Shown: one piece after another, positions 14,906 to 24,302 of the stretch
Layout of the letters: every line of letters starts with the position of its first letter
How positions within the stretch are numbered: the stretch's first letter is position 1
Origin: Scatacola_A faecigallinarum
GTDB taxonomy: Bacteria; Pseudomonadota; Alphaproteobacteria; RF32; CAG-239
Assembly: GCA_018713605.1 (NCBI GenBank)
Contig: DVOM01000008.1
Coordinates: forward strand, 1-30,386
Length of the DNA: 30,386 nt
Reading direction: 5' to 3'
Made by a program: the position numbers and the translations under genes
The notes under the pieces: generated by a model
Database searches by the model: none
Seen by the model: only the letters and a program-made list of their open reading frames with translations
What the model was told of the DNA's origin: nothing

Positions 14906-16267
14906 TTATTTTTTATCTTCTTCGCCGATGCGATTAAGCAAATCGTCTATTTTCAGTCGAAGCTGCGGCGAAGGATTGGCTGTGAGGGCTGTATTTGCCT
15001 GTCGGCGTGCTGTTTCCGCCGCGCCGATGCGCAGGCTGTATTCCGCGGCGGCATAATTGGAATTGGCCGCATCGTTAAGTCCGCCATAAGCGCGCGACAG
15101 AAGCAGCCAGCCGTAAGTGTCCGGGCGCTGCAAAAGTGATTTGTTCAAAATTTCGGCCGTATGCTCCAGTTCATTGCGATTAGGATTGTCTTCCAGCACC
15201 GCCTGCGCCAGATTAATTTGAAACAATGCCGAATTTGGCAACAGGGACAATGCTTTTTGATATTCGGTGCGGGCCGGCTTTATTTTTCCCGTTTCCATGA
15301 AAATCTGCCCTTTGAGTTCGTGAAAATACGGATTTTCCGGTTCTTCGGCAATCAGTTCGTTTAAAATTTTTAACGACTGGTTAAGTTTGAGCATTCTGAA
15401 AAAAACGATTGCCTGCGCATAGCGCGCCGGTGTCGATTTGTCGCTCGGCGGATATTTTTGCAGCACTTTGCGCGGTTCTTCCATAAAGGCGGACAATTTG
15501 GCTTTTATCCGCAGAAATTCGTTGCTGGGGTGTGTCGGTGCCGGAAAAGGGGATTGCCTGGCCGCATTGTTCAGAAAACTGATGCGCTCGGCAGTAACGG
15601 GATGTGTGCGAAAATACGGATTTTCGGCAATGCCGTTCAAACGGTTCTGCCTGTCGATTTTCTTCATGAAATTTCGCATTCCGGCCGGACTTTGTTCTGT
15701 TTTCTGCAAAAGTTTTACTGCCGATTCGTCGGCGCTGCGTTCTTCTTCGACCTGATACGCCAGCATAGCGTTGAGCATGGAGCTTTGCGTTCCCATCATT
15801 ATTGCAATGGCCGCGTCAGCCCGTCCGGTTGCCGCTGCTGCGGCGCCGGCAGCCAGCATGGAAGCCAGACTGATTTGCTGCATATTCTGCAGCTTAATCT
15901 TTTGCCTCAGAATATGCCCTCCCATAATATGTCCGGTTTCGTGCGCCAGCACGCCGGCAACTTCGTTTTCGTCGTTGGCTTTCATCAGGGTTCCGGTATG
16001 GACGAACATGTTATTGCCGTCGCCGACAAAAGCGTTCAGGCTGTCGTCATTAACGATGTAAATGTTATTGCGGTTGAAAGGAATGTCCGCCGCTTTGAAA
16101 ACCGGTCTGAGCTGCCGGGCCAGAAACTGTTCGGTTTCTTCGTCCGAAATCAGGCTGATTGAAGCTGCCGAGGCGTCAGACAAAAAGGCTGATTGCAGCA
16201 GAACGCTGCAGATCAGCCCTATGACTGTCTTGCGAAAAAAGCCTGTTATCCGATTAATTTTCTCCAC
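14906..16267 (-). CDS. Periplasmic M48-family metalloprotease with TPR domain (BepA-like)
   Basis: This is a zinc protease of 453 residues that in the BepA/YfgC family assists or degrades misassembled outer-membrane proteins. A signal peptide lies at about residues 10-34 (FFRKTVIGLICSVLLQSAFL then SDASAAS). The zinc site is HETGH (His109, Glu110, His113), with a third ligand in ERSADE (Glu176). The Gly-rich AGAAAAATG loop region lies between them. The second half (about 270-450) is helical and TPR-like (PENPYFHELKGQIFMETGKI, ALSLLPNSALFQINLAQAVL). The start is GTG 16267, overlapping the end of rne by 22 bases; AGGGGA lies about 11 bases upstream. Overlap implies translational coupling with rne. 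Family is sure; equivalence to BepA is likely but not proven. Confidence 0.9.
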   Translation of the reverse strand: MEKINRITGFFRKTVIGLICSVLLQSAFLSDASAASISLISDEETEQFLARQLRPVFKAADIPFNRNNIYIVNDDSLNAFVGDGNNMFVHTGTLMKANDENEVAGVLAHETGHIMGGHILRQKIKLQNMQQISLASMLAAGAAAAATGRADAAIAIMMGTQSSMLNAMLAYQVEEERSADESAVKLLQKTEQSPAGMRNFMKKIDRQNRLNGIAENPYFRTHPVTAERISFLNNAARQSPFPAPTHPSNEFLRIKAKLSAFMEEPRKVLQKYPPSDKSTPARYAQAIVFFRMLKLNQSLKILNELIAEEPENPYFHELKGQIFMETGKIKPARTEYQKALSLLPNSALFQINLAQAVLEDNPNRNELEHTAEILNKSLLQRPDTYGWLLLSRAYGGLNDAANSNYAAAEYSLRIGAAETARRQANTALTANPSPQLRLKIDDLLNRIGEEDKK

Positions 16268-18822
16268 CAGTTGGTTTTCCCCTGTTTTTCATCGGTTTCC
16301 TGATTATTCGACGCATTAGATTTGATGTCTTCGTGCGAATTATACAAGATGATGGTTTCGGCTTTTTCCTTATGCGGCTCGTTTTCACGGATAGCGGAAC
16401 CTTCGTTCTCGTCGCTGCCGCGTTCGCGCCTGTCACGGCGGCGGTCGCGACCTCTCCGGTCACGGCGTCTGTCACGGCGGCGGCCGCGGCGGTTGTTGTT
16501 GAGTTCGCCGTTTTCGGCAGTGGATTCGTTATTGCCGTTTTCATCCGTCTGCTGCTGAATTTCTGTATTTTCCGTTTCAGCGGCCTTTTCTTCGGGCTGG
16601 GTTTGTCTGCGGTCGCTGCGGCGATTGTTCCGCCGGCCGTTGTTTTCTTCTCTGCGCGGCTCTTCGTCGGACGTTTCTTCTGCGGCTTTCTTTTCTTCAA
16701 GGGCTTCCTTCTGGCTCTTGACGCGTTCCAGTTTAAATTCGGCGACGTTTTTAATGCCGTCGTCGGCACAAATGACGATTTCCATCTTATAGCGCTGTTC
16801 TAATGCGCAAAGCGTCTGCCGTTTCTGATTCAGCAGATAAATGGCCGTTTCCGTCGGTACGGCAATGCTGATCTTGGCCGACCGGTTTTTTATGCCTTCC
16901 TCTTCAATGGCGCGCAGGATAAGCACGGCGCCGGATTCCGTCGTCCGAACCACGCCCTGTCCGTGGCAGTGCGGACAAACCTGATAATTGCTTTCCATAA
17001 ATGAGGAGTGCATTCTCTGACGCGAAATTTCCAACAGTCCGAAGCAGCTCATTTTGGCAATCTGAACCCGGGCGCGATCTTGTTTCATGGCCTCCTTCAT
17101 GCGTTTTTCGACGGCATGGTTGTTCTGCGGATCTTCCATGTCAATAAAGTCGACGACAATCAGTCCTGCCAGATTGCGCATTCTGAGCTGTTTGGCGATT
17201 TCGTCGGCCGCCTCCAAATTGGTTTTGAGCGCGGTTTCCTCAAGATCTTTTTCCTTGGTGGCGCGTCCGGAGTTTACGTCGATGGAAACCAGAGCCTCGG
17301 TCGGATTGATGACCAGATAGCCGCCCGATTCCAGCTGAACGTTGCAGTCATGCAGTTTGTCGAGCTGTCCTTCAACCTGAAAACGCTGAAACAGCGGAAT
17401 GTCGTTTTTCTTGCATGACTTGATTTTTTTCAGGTTATGCGGCGACAGGATTTTAACGAAGTCGCGAGCCATCTGATAGGCTTCGTCGCCATCGACGATT
17501 ATTTCGGAAATTTCCTTGGTGTACATGTCGCGCAGCGCCCGTTTGATCAGATTGCCCTCTTCATGAATCAGTGCCGGCGCCTTGTTGCTCAGGGCTGCCA
17601 GACGGATTTGGTTCCAGCTGCGGATAAGATAATTGTAGTCGCGGACGATATCGGCTTTGGTTTTGTCTTCGCCGGCCGTACGGACAATCATCGACATGTC
17701 GCTGGTCAGCGGCAGTTCACGGACGATTGATTTCAGTCGTTTGCGGTCGGCGGCATTGGTAATTTTGCGCGATACGCCGCCGCTCTTGATGCGGTTGGGC
17801 ATCAGCACGCAGTAACGTCCGGCCAGAGACAGATAGGTTGTCAGTGCGGCTCCCTTGTTGCCGCGTTCCTCCTTGACAACCTGCACAATCAGAATCTGCC
17901 CTTCTTTGATAACGTCCTGAATATTGCTGCGATGAAACAGTTTTCTTACTTTCAGCAGCTTTCTCTGCAGTTCGAAGTCGTATTCCTGGTCTTCTTCGTC
18001 ATCATCGTCGACGGCTTCTTCATCATTCATATAGCCCGACGTCTTTCTGGCTTTGACGGGGTCTTCCGTTTCGGCGCTTTCCGTTTCCGAAATTTCTTCG
18101 CTGACGCTTTCTTCTTCGGTGCCGGTAGATTCGCTCAGAACCTTAAGTCCTTCCTTTTCGGTCTCGGTCTGATGTTCCTCGGCCAGTTTTTTCTTATAAC
18201 GTTTTTTCAGAATTCTTCTTTTACGGGTTTTTTTGCCTTCTTCCTCAGCTGTCCCTGTGATGTTTTCTTCCTCGGCCGGTGCGGACGCCGCTTCGGGTTC
18301 CGCCTTGGTTTCGGGGGCTGTTTCTGACTGCTCTTCAGGCCGGAAGGCTGGGTTTTCTGACGTTTCCGTCGCTGCGTCTTCGCCGGAAACCGCCTGCGTT
18401 GCTTCTGCAGCCGCTTTTTCGGCCTCCTCCTGAGCCTTGCGGGCTTCATACTGCGCGCGTCTTTCGGCGCGTTCGGCACGCTGTCTTTCGCGCTGCTCCT
18501 CGCGTTCTTTCAGCGCCTGTTTCTTGGCTTCGATGATTTCGTCAACCTCTTTGTCGACTTCGGCCATTTCAGTATCGGAAATGTTGTAATAGTCGGGATG
18601 AATTTCTCCGAAAGCCAGAAAGCCGTGCTTGTTTCCGCCGTAATCCACAAACGCGGCCTGCAGCGAAGGTTCGATTCTCATGACTTTCGCCAGATAAATG
18701 TTTCCTTTGATTTGTTTGCGGCTGCTGGATTCGAATTCGACGTCTTCGACTTTGTTTCCGTTAACGATGACGACGCGGGTTTCTTCGGGATGGGTGTCGT
18801 CAATCAGCATTCTTTTGGTCAT
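16246..18822 (-). CDS. rne: Ribonuclease E
   Basis: This is the endoribonuclease that starts mRNA decay and processes rRNA, 858 residues. The S1 RNA-binding domain begins at about residue 36 (IKGNIYLAKVMRIEPSLQAA). It is interrupted by an acidic, Glu/Ala-rich insertion at about residues 85-285, typical of alphaproteobacteria, and resumes before LLKVRKLFHRSNIQDVIKEG. Catalytic Asp515 (IDVNSG) and Asp558 (VVDFIDM) are 43 residues apart, as in E. coli. The Zn-link CPHC lies at 616-619, also at the E. coli spacing. The C-terminal tail is disordered, with an Arg/Asp-rich patch (RRGRRRDRRRDRRGRDRRR) likely to bind RNA or degradosome partners. ATG 18822 has GGAG nine bases upstream. It is first in an operon with the M48 protease. 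Confidence 0.96.
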   Translation of the reverse strand: MTKRMLIDDTHPEETRVVIVNGNKVEDVEFESSSRKQIKGNIYLAKVMRIEPSLQAAFVDYGGNKHGFLAFGEIHPDYYNISDTEMAEVDKEVDEIIEAKKQALKEREEQRERQRAERAERRAQYEARKAQEEAEKAAAEATQAVSGEDAATETSENPAFRPEEQSETAPETKAEPEAASAPAEEENITGTAEEEGKKTRKRRILKKRYKKKLAEEHQTETEKEGLKVLSESTGTEEESVSEEISETESAETEDPVKARKTSGYMNDEEAVDDDDEEDQEYDFELQRKLLKVRKLFHRSNIQDVIKEGQILIVQVVKEERGNKGAALTTYLSLAGRYCVLMPNRIKSGGVSRKITNAADRKRLKSIVRELPLTSDMSMIVRTAGEDKTKADIVRDYNYLIRSWNQIRLAALSNKAPALIHEEGNLIKRALRDMYTKEISEIIVDGDEAYQMARDFVKILSPHNLKKIKSCKKNDIPLFQRFQVEGQLDKLHDCNVQLESGGYLVINPTEALVSIDVNSGRATKEKDLEETALKTNLEAADEIAKQLRMRNLAGLIVVDFIDMEDPQNNHAVEKRMKEAMKQDRARVQIAKMSCFGLLEISRQRMHSSFMESNYQVCPHCHGQGVVRTTESGAVLILRAIEEEGIKNRSAKISIAVPTETAIYLLNQKRQTLCALEQRYKMEIVICADDGIKNVAEFKLERVKSQKEALEEKKAAEETSDEEPRREENNGRRNNRRSDRRQTQPEEKAAETENTEIQQQTDENGNNESTAENGELNNNRRGRRRDRRRDRRGRDRRRDRRERGSDENEGSAIRENEPHKEKAETIILYNSHEDIKSNASNNQETDEKQGKTNWWRKLIG

Positions 18823-19355
18823 AAATATAAACTCCGTTATAGCTGCAGCACGGGGTGTCTGCAGAAAATTTCGCCAGCCGGCAGGCTGAGGGAGCTATTT
18901 AAATTAAACCAGATTTTTATCCCTGAATTTGTCTGGGGATAAAAACTTTATATGTCTTATAAAGCTTCGACTGATTTTGAAGCCTTAAATGTATAAACTC
19001 TCTCTTTCGGCTTCGGACATCTTTATTGCTTATTTATTGTCTGTGCCCGAAACCCGGACCTTGTCCGGCAAAAATCTTTTCTTCTTCCTTGCACGCAAAG
19101 CACGTTCCTCGCTGTGAAAAAAACGGCGCTGTCAGAAATTAAGTCTTGAAAATAAGTCCGAAATTCTATAAGAAGACTTAAAGCCGGCAGATGAAAATGC
19201 ATGCAATTCCGCATTAGAATATACGATTTGATTTAAAACACAACAGCAAATTTATGCGGAAGGTTAAGTTTTTTTATCCGGCGTTTTAACAGATTGGTAA
19301 TAAGTGTTTCTTATAATCTGTAATATGTAGAAGTAAAGTTTATCGAGAATCGGAT
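18823..19355. other. Divergent intergenic region between rne and amiC
   Basis: This 533-base stretch contains no supported gene. It holds the structured leader of rne on the left, a REP-like mini-hairpin (CCGGAC-CTT-GTCCGG) near 19060, and A+T-rich sequence on the right with a TATAAT at 19312-19317, a candidate -10 for amiC without a clear -35. Short frames here lack ribosome-binding sites and conserved features. Confidence 0.6.
18914..18945 (-). promoter_or_regulatory. Hairpin in the rne leader
   Basis: TTTTTATCCC (18914-18923) and GGGATAAAAA (18936-18945) form a perfect 10-bp inverted repeat with a 12-base loop, about 90 bases before the rne ATG. A smaller hairpin CAGCC-TGCC-GGCTG and paired CTGCAG sites lie between it and the ATG. 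A TATAAA at 18952-18947 (minus strand) could be the -10, putting the hairpin near the 5' end of the mRNA. RNase E of other bacteria autoregulates through its leader; the same role here is inference. It could also act as a terminator. Confidence 0.45.
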
Positions 19356-20600
19356 ATGGGGACGATGATGGGAAAATTTTCGGGTTTTTTCAGTGGCAGG
19401 CTTATTGCGGGCCTGATGTTCCTTTTTGCGGCTTTCGCCTGGCTGCCGGCGGCGCATGCCGCTTCCGGCATTACTTCCATGCGTATCGGGCAGGGGGTCG
19501 GCAGTGTCCGCATCGTGCTCGACGCTGATAAAAATTTTGATTACAAGGCCTTTATTCTCAACAATCCCAAGCGTTTGGTCATTGATACTTTTGACATTAA
19601 TGTCAGTCCCAGGCTCGAAAACTACAGAGATAAAAACAATCTGGTTGACAAAACCCGTTTGGGCAGCGTCGGCACTGACGGAACCCGCATCGTTTTCGAT
19701 TTGAAAAAGCCGGCGATTATCAAAAAGGCGTTTATGTTGCCGCCGCAGTCGACTTTCGGCTGGCGTTTTGTCGTTGACGTGGCTTTGGCGTCTGAACGCG
19801 AGTTTGCCTCGAAACTCGGTTCCGACAACGCTTTTTCCAGCGATTCCGTGCCGGTTAAAGTAGCTTCCAAAACGCATTCCAGTCCGGTTAAGTCGGCTAA
19901 GAAGGATGCCAAGAAAATCATTGTTCTCGACCCGGGGCATGGCGGCCGGGATCCGGGAGCCATCGGCTATTCCGGCGTTTATGAAAAAAATATCACGTTG
20001 GCTATGGGCAAAGAGCTGAAAAAGATACTCGAAAAAGAAGGGTATAAGGTTTATCTGACCCGCAGCACCGACATCTTTATTCCGTTGCGCGAACGCGTGC
20101 GCATAGCGCGGCGCCATAAGGCTGACCTGTTCCTTTCCATTCATGCGGACAGCGCCGTCAACCGCAGTGCCAAAGGGCTGTCGGTTTATACGCTGTCGGA
20201 AACCGCTTCCGACAAAGAGGCCGCGGCTCTGGCCGAGCGCGAAAACAAGGCGGACGTCATCGGCGGCCTTAATTTGGTCGAACACTCCAAGGAAGTGTCG
20301 GATATTCTTATCAATCTGGCGCAGCGGGAAAGCATGAACAGGTCTTCCGAGTTTGCAACTTTTATGGTTCAGGAAATGCGCAAGTCGGTTCAGCTGGTGG
20401 ACAATACGCACCGCTTTGCCGGTTTTGCCGTGTTAAAGGCGCCGGATATTCCGTCTGCGCTGCTGGAAATGGGCTATCTCTCCAACCGTACCGAAGAACG
20501 GCTGCTGAAACAGCAGTCTTACCGCAAGAAACTGGCCGTTTCGACCTCCCGCGCCGTCAACAAGTTTTTTGATAATATGCAGCATGCGTCGATTTTTTAG
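19356..20600 (+). CDS. amiC: N-acetylmuramoyl-L-alanine amidase, AmiC-type
   Basis: This periplasmic zinc amidase cleaves the stem peptide from N-acetylmuramic acid, chiefly to split septal peptidoglycan; 414 residues. A signal peptide ends at about residue 34 (GLMFLFAAFAWLPAAHAAS). An AMIN domain (about 35-145) for septal targeting follows, then the Amidase_3 domain (about 185-405). Zinc ligands are His195 (DPGHGG), Glu210 (YEKN) and His263 (SIHAD), with catalytic Glu371 (LLEMGYLSN). The region around 280-330 (SDKEAAALAERENKADVIGG) is the regulatory helix that blocks the active site until an EnvC/NlpD-type activator binds. The start is uncertain: ATG 19356, 19365 and 19368 are all in frame within a few residues. 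It leads the plus-strand cell-wall block. Confidence 0.95.
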   Translation: MGTMMGKFSGFFSGRLIAGLMFLFAAFAWLPAAHAASGITSMRIGQGVGSVRIVLDADKNFDYKAFILNNPKRLVIDTFDINVSPRLENYRDKNNLVDKTRLGSVGTDGTRIVFDLKKPAIIKKAFMLPPQSTFGWRFVVDVALASEREFASKLGSDNAFSSDSVPVKVASKTHSSPVKSAKKDAKKIIVLDPGHGGRDPGAIGYSGVYEKNITLAMGKELKKILEKEGYKVYLTRSTDIFIPLRERVRIARRHKADLFLSIHADSAVNRSAKGLSVYTLSETASDKEAAALAERENKADVIGGLNLVEHSKEVSDILINLAQRESMNRSSEFATFMVQEMRKSVQLVDNTHRFAGFAVLKAPDIPSALLEMGYLSNRTEERLLKQQSYRKKLAVSTSRAVNKFFDNMQHASIF

Positions 20601-20639
20601 CGGCAGCGCATAAATTTATCCAATCCGCTAAAATTTTAC

Positions 20640-20654
20640 TGTTATATTATAACA
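20640..20654. promoter_or_regulatory. Perfect palindrome between amiC and mrcA
   Basis: TGTTATA and TATAACA flank a single T. The gap of about 110 bases between the genes is very A+T-rich, so this may be a promoter region (TATATT or TATAAC as -10) or an operator. It differs from the TGTATAAT-type palindromes near the XRE gene. Confidence 0.3.
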
Positions 20655-20710
20655 AATTGTAATAAATTGCTGTTAACGTAAAAAATTAATAATTTTTCGG
20701 ATGCTTTTTG

Positions 20711-23185
20711 ATGTTTAAAACACTGTCTTCTTTGTTGAGTACGTTCTTTTTCTTTGCGGTAATCGGCTTTGTCATCGTTATCAGCAGCTTGTGGAAATAT
20801 GCCGGCGAACTTCCCGACTATCATCAGCTTGAAAAATATGAGCCGCCGGTAACCACGCGGCTTTATGCCGGCGACGGCCGGCTGCTGATGGAATATGCGG
20901 CCGAGAAACGTTTTTTCGTTCCGGTCGACAAAATTCCCGAGCAGGTTAAAAACGCTTTTATCGCCGCCGAAGACAAAAATTTCTATACGCACGGCGGTAT
21001 TGACTATGTCGGCATTGTCCGCGCGCTGCTCGGCAACATCAAAAACATCGGCAGCGGCAGGCGTCCCGCCGGCGCTTCGACCATTACCCAGCAGGTGGCC
21101 AAAAACATGCTGCTTTCTTCCGAGCTTTCCTATACCCGCAAGATTAAGGAAGCGATTCTTGCCACCCGCATTGAGAACGCGTTCAGCAAAGACCATATCC
21201 TTGAGCTTTATCTGAATGAAATTTATCTGGGCAACCGTTCTTACGGCGTGGCCGCCGCCGCGCTGAATTACTTCGGCAAGTCGCTCAATGAGCTGAACAT
21301 TGAAGAAATCGCCTATCTGGCGGCGCTGCCCAAAGGTCCGAACAACTATCATCCGAAACGCAAATACGAGGCCGCTGTCGGTCGCCGCAACTGGGTGCTG
21401 GACCGCATGTCCGAAGAAGGCTATATTTCGGAGGAAGAGGCCGCAGCGGCCAAAGAAAAGCCGTTGACGACCGTTGAACGCAGCGGCGGTTTTTTGAAAA
21501 ATGCCGAATATTTCAGCGAGGAAGTCCGCCGTGAGATAAACGACGACTTTGGCGAAGAAGCGCTTTATGAAGGCGGTCTGATTGTTCGTACCACGCTGGA
21601 TCCGAAACTTCAGAATATTGCCACCCGGGTTTTTCATGACGAAATCATGAACTATGACCGCCGCCACGGCTGGCGCGGCGCAGTTGCCAACATTTCTCTG
21701 GAAAAGGGCTGGGAAGAAGCTCTGTCTAAGGTTGAAATGCCGGGCGGCGCTGACGAAAACTGGGAAAAGGCGGTCGTTCTTGAAGTTAAGCCGGACAAGG
21801 CGCTGATTGAAACCTCCGCAAAGGAAAAGGGCGAAATTCCGCTGTCGTTGCTGGGCTGGGCGCGCAGGAACCTGCCCAAGACTCAGGACGTCGGCGGCGC
21901 TCCGAAAGCCGTTTCCGATGTTTTGCATGTCGGTGACGTCGTTTTTGCCGAAAAGGTTTCCCCTAAAACGGCCGAAGCCAAAAAACTGCCGGAAAATTCT
22001 TACGAACTGCGTCAGGTGCCCAATGTCGAAGGCGCGCTGATAGCCCTTGATCCGCATACGGGCAAAGTTCTGGCCGTCGTCGGCGGTTATTCTTTCCGCA
22101 AGTCGCAGTTCAACCGTGCCACGCAGGCGCGCCGTCAGACTGGTTCGGCTTTCAAGCCGTTTGTTTATCTGACCGCATTGGAAAACGGCTATTCGCCGAC
22201 CGATTTGATTCTTGACGCGCCGTTTGTTTTGGATCAGGGGGCGGGATTGCCGAAGTGGAAGCCGGTCAACTATTCCAAAAAGTTTTACGGGCTGATGACG
22301 CTGCGTCAGGGTATTGAAAAATCGCGCAATCTGATGACGGTTCGTCTGGCGCAGGATGTCGGCATGGATAAAATCTGCGAAATGTCCAAACGCATCGGCG
22401 TTAATCAAAATCTGCCCAAACTGTTGTCCATGTCGCTCGGTGCCGGCGATACGCGCCTGATTGACATGGCCAGTGCTTACGCGGTTATTGTCAACGGCGG
22501 CAAAAAGGTGGAACCGTACTTTATCGAGCGCATTCAGAACCGCGACGGCAAAACGATTCTGAAACAGGATAAACGCAGCTGTGAAAACTGCAATGCCGAC
22601 AAATTCGAAAATCAGGAGATTCCGCATCTGCCCGATGCCCGCGAACAGATTGTTGACCCGCTGTCGGCTTATCAGATGACCAGTATTCTGGAGGGTGTTG
22701 CCCAGCGGGGCACCGGTGCCCGCTTGCGTTCCATCGGCCGTCATCTCGCCGGCAAGACGGGGACGTCGAACCAGAACAAGGACGCTTGGTTTATGGGCTT
22801 TTCGCCGGATTTGGTCGTCGGCGTTTATGTCGGGTTTGACGAACCCCGCACGCTGGGGCGCAGAGAAACCGGCGCTGCCGCCGCTCTGCCGATATTCTAC
22901 GGCTTTATGAAAGAGGCGCTGGCCAGCCAGCCGGATATTCCGTTCCGCATGCCGCAGGGCATCAGGCTTGTCCGTATCAATCACGATACCGGCAAACCGG
23001 CGGTTCCGACCGACAAATCGGTAATCGTCGAAGCCCTGAAGCCGGATTTTGACTTTGACAAGGGCCGCCAGCGCGTTATCGGCAGCAATACCGAAGCCGA
23101 AAACGAAAATGAAGGCGGCGAGGGCGGCGCGTTGTTTGAAAACGCTTCCGAAAACAGCGATTTTCAGCTTGGCGCCGAATATTAG
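20711..23185 (+). CDS. mrcA: Bifunctional penicillin-binding protein 1A
   Basis: This is the class A PBP that polymerises and cross-links peptidoglycan, 824 residues, anchored by an N-terminal membrane helix (about 8-32). The glycosyltransferase domain carries catalytic Glu87 in AAEDKNFYTHGGID, the GASTITQQVAKN motif, and ELYLNEIYLGNRSYGVAAAA. An OB-like insertion lies between the domains (about 300-410). The transpeptidase has the nucleophile Ser479 in TGSAFKPF (SxxK), SRN at 538-540 and KTGT at 682. The C-terminal tail is acidic (ENENEGGEGG). A TTG lies immediately before ATG 20711, which is the better start. It sits directly before prfB (12-base gap), so the two are probably co-transcribed. 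Confidence 0.97.
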   Translation: MFKTLSSLLSTFFFFAVIGFVIVISSLWKYAGELPDYHQLEKYEPPVTTRLYAGDGRLLMEYAAEKRFFVPVDKIPEQVKNAFIAAEDKNFYTHGGIDYVGIVRALLGNIKNIGSGRRPAGASTITQQVAKNMLLSSELSYTRKIKEAILATRIENAFSKDHILELYLNEIYLGNRSYGVAAAALNYFGKSLNELNIEEIAYLAALPKGPNNYHPKRKYEAAVGRRNWVLDRMSEEGYISEEEAAAAKEKPLTTVERSGGFLKNAEYFSEEVRREINDDFGEEALYEGGLIVRTTLDPKLQNIATRVFHDEIMNYDRRHGWRGAVANISLEKGWEEALSKVEMPGGADENWEKAVVLEVKPDKALIETSAKEKGEIPLSLLGWARRNLPKTQDVGGAPKAVSDVLHVGDVVFAEKVSPKTAEAKKLPENSYELRQVPNVEGALIALDPHTGKVLAVVGGYSFRKSQFNRATQARRQTGSAFKPFVYLTALENGYSPTDLILDAPFVLDQGAGLPKWKPVNYSKKFYGLMTLRQGIEKSRNLMTVRLAQDVGMDKICEMSKRIGVNQNLPKLLSMSLGAGDTRLIDMASAYAVIVNGGKKVEPYFIERIQNRDGKTILKQDKRSCENCNADKFENQEIPHLPDAREQIVDPLSAYQMTSILEGVAQRGTGARLRSIGRHLAGKTGTSNQNKDAWFMGFSPDLVVGVYVGFDEPRTLGRRETGAAAALPIFYGFMKEALASQPDIPFRMPQGIRLVRINHDTGKPAVPTDKSVIVEALKPDFDFDKGRQRVIGSNTEAENENEGGEGGALFENASENSDFQLGAEY

Positions 23186-23197
23186 GAGAAATTGAAA

Positions 23198-24302
23198 ATG
23201 AGAGCCGAAATTATTGAAGCAGCAGACGCCGTCAAGCAATCGTTGGAATTGCTGAGGAGGTCTCTTTGACTACGACAATGCAGTTCTCAGGCTTGATGAG
23301 CTGAACGCGCTTTCCGAGGATCCGAAGCTTTGGGACGATGCCGAAAAAGCGCAGAAACTGATGTCTGAAAAAAACAATCTTGAAACGGCGTTGACAAACT
23401 TTAAGGAAATGCAGTCCGCTCTTAACGACCTGACCGGTTTGGCCGAAATGGCCGAAGAGGAGGGCGACGAAACGGTTGTCGCCGAGGTTATGCAGCAGCT
23501 CGAGGAACTGAAGCAGCAGGCGCGCCGCGGCGAGCTTGAGGCACTGCTTTCCGGCGAAGTCGACGCCAACGACGCCTATCTGGAGGTTCATGCCGGCAGC
23601 GGCGGCACCGAAGCGCAGGACTGGGCCGAGATGCTGCTCCGCATGTACAGCCGCTGGGCGGAAGCGCATAAGTACAAGGTTGAATATGTGGAAGAAACCG
23701 AGGGCGACGTAGCCGGTCTCAAATCGGCAACCGTTAAGATCAGCGGGCATAACGCTTACGGTTGGTTGAAATCCGAAACCGGCGTGCACCGGCTGGTGCG
23801 CATTTCGCCGTTTGACAGCGCCGGTCGCCGCCATACCAGTTTTGCTTCCGTCGGCGTGTATCCGGTAATTGACGATAAAATCGAAATAGCCGTCAATGAG
23901 GCCGACTGCCGCGTCGACACTTATCGCGCCTCGGGTGCCGGCGGCCAGCACATTAATAAAACCGATTCAGCCGTCCGCATAACCCATATTCCCACCGGCA
24001 TTGTCGTACAGTGCCAGAGCCAGCGTTCACAGTTCCAAAACCGCGAAAGCGCCTGGAATATGCTTAAGGCCCGTTTGTACGAGATTGAATTGAAAAAGCG
24101 TGAAGACGAGGCGCAGGGCATTCGCGACGCGCAGGGAGACAATGGCTGGGGATATCAGATCCGTTCCTATGTCCTGCAGCCGTATAAGATGGTCAAAGAC
24201 CTGCGTACCGAGGCCGAAACTTCGGATACCAAAGCCGTTTTGGACGGCGACATTGATTTGTTTCTGTCGGCGGCTTTGGCCGGAAAGGTTGGTGCGGCGT
24301 GA
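23198..24302 (+). CDS. prfB: Peptide chain release factor 2, with programmed +1 frameshift
   Basis: RF2 reads UAA and UGA and releases the finished chain. Translation starts at ATG 23198 (AGGAG at 23184-23188). The first frame has 23 codons and stops at TGA 23267-23269; ribosomes shift +1 at CTT-TGA and continue with GAC 23268, giving 367 residues. The shift site is complete: an internal Shine-Dalgarno AGGAGG (23255-23260), three bases, then CTTTGAC, the same spacing as in E. coli. RF2 marks are the anticodon-like SPF at 203-205 and GGQ at 248-250, which enters the peptidyl-transferase centre. Low RF2 delays UGA reading, favours the shift and raises RF2, so it autoregulates. The final TGA overlaps the GTG of the next gene. 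Confidence 0.97.
23255..23270 (+). promoter_or_regulatory. prfB programmed +1 frameshift signal
   Basis: The internal AGGAGG, a TCT spacer codon, the slippery CTT and the in-frame TGA followed by C make the canonical recoding element. TGA-C is a weak termination context, which favours slippage. Confidence 0.95.

Noticed and set aside
19311..20411. A 366-codon minus-strand frame opposite amiC
   Set aside because: It is a shadow frame; amiC on the plus strand has all its zinc ligands.
20642..23239. An 865-codon open frame on the minus strand opposite mrcA
   Set aside because: It mirrors the codon pattern of mrcA, has no ribosome-binding site or recognisable domain, and the plus strand encodes a complete PBP1A.
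23267..23269. An in-frame stop near the start of prfB suggesting a pseudogene
   Set aside because: It sits in a complete programmed frameshift signal and the rest of RF2 is intact.
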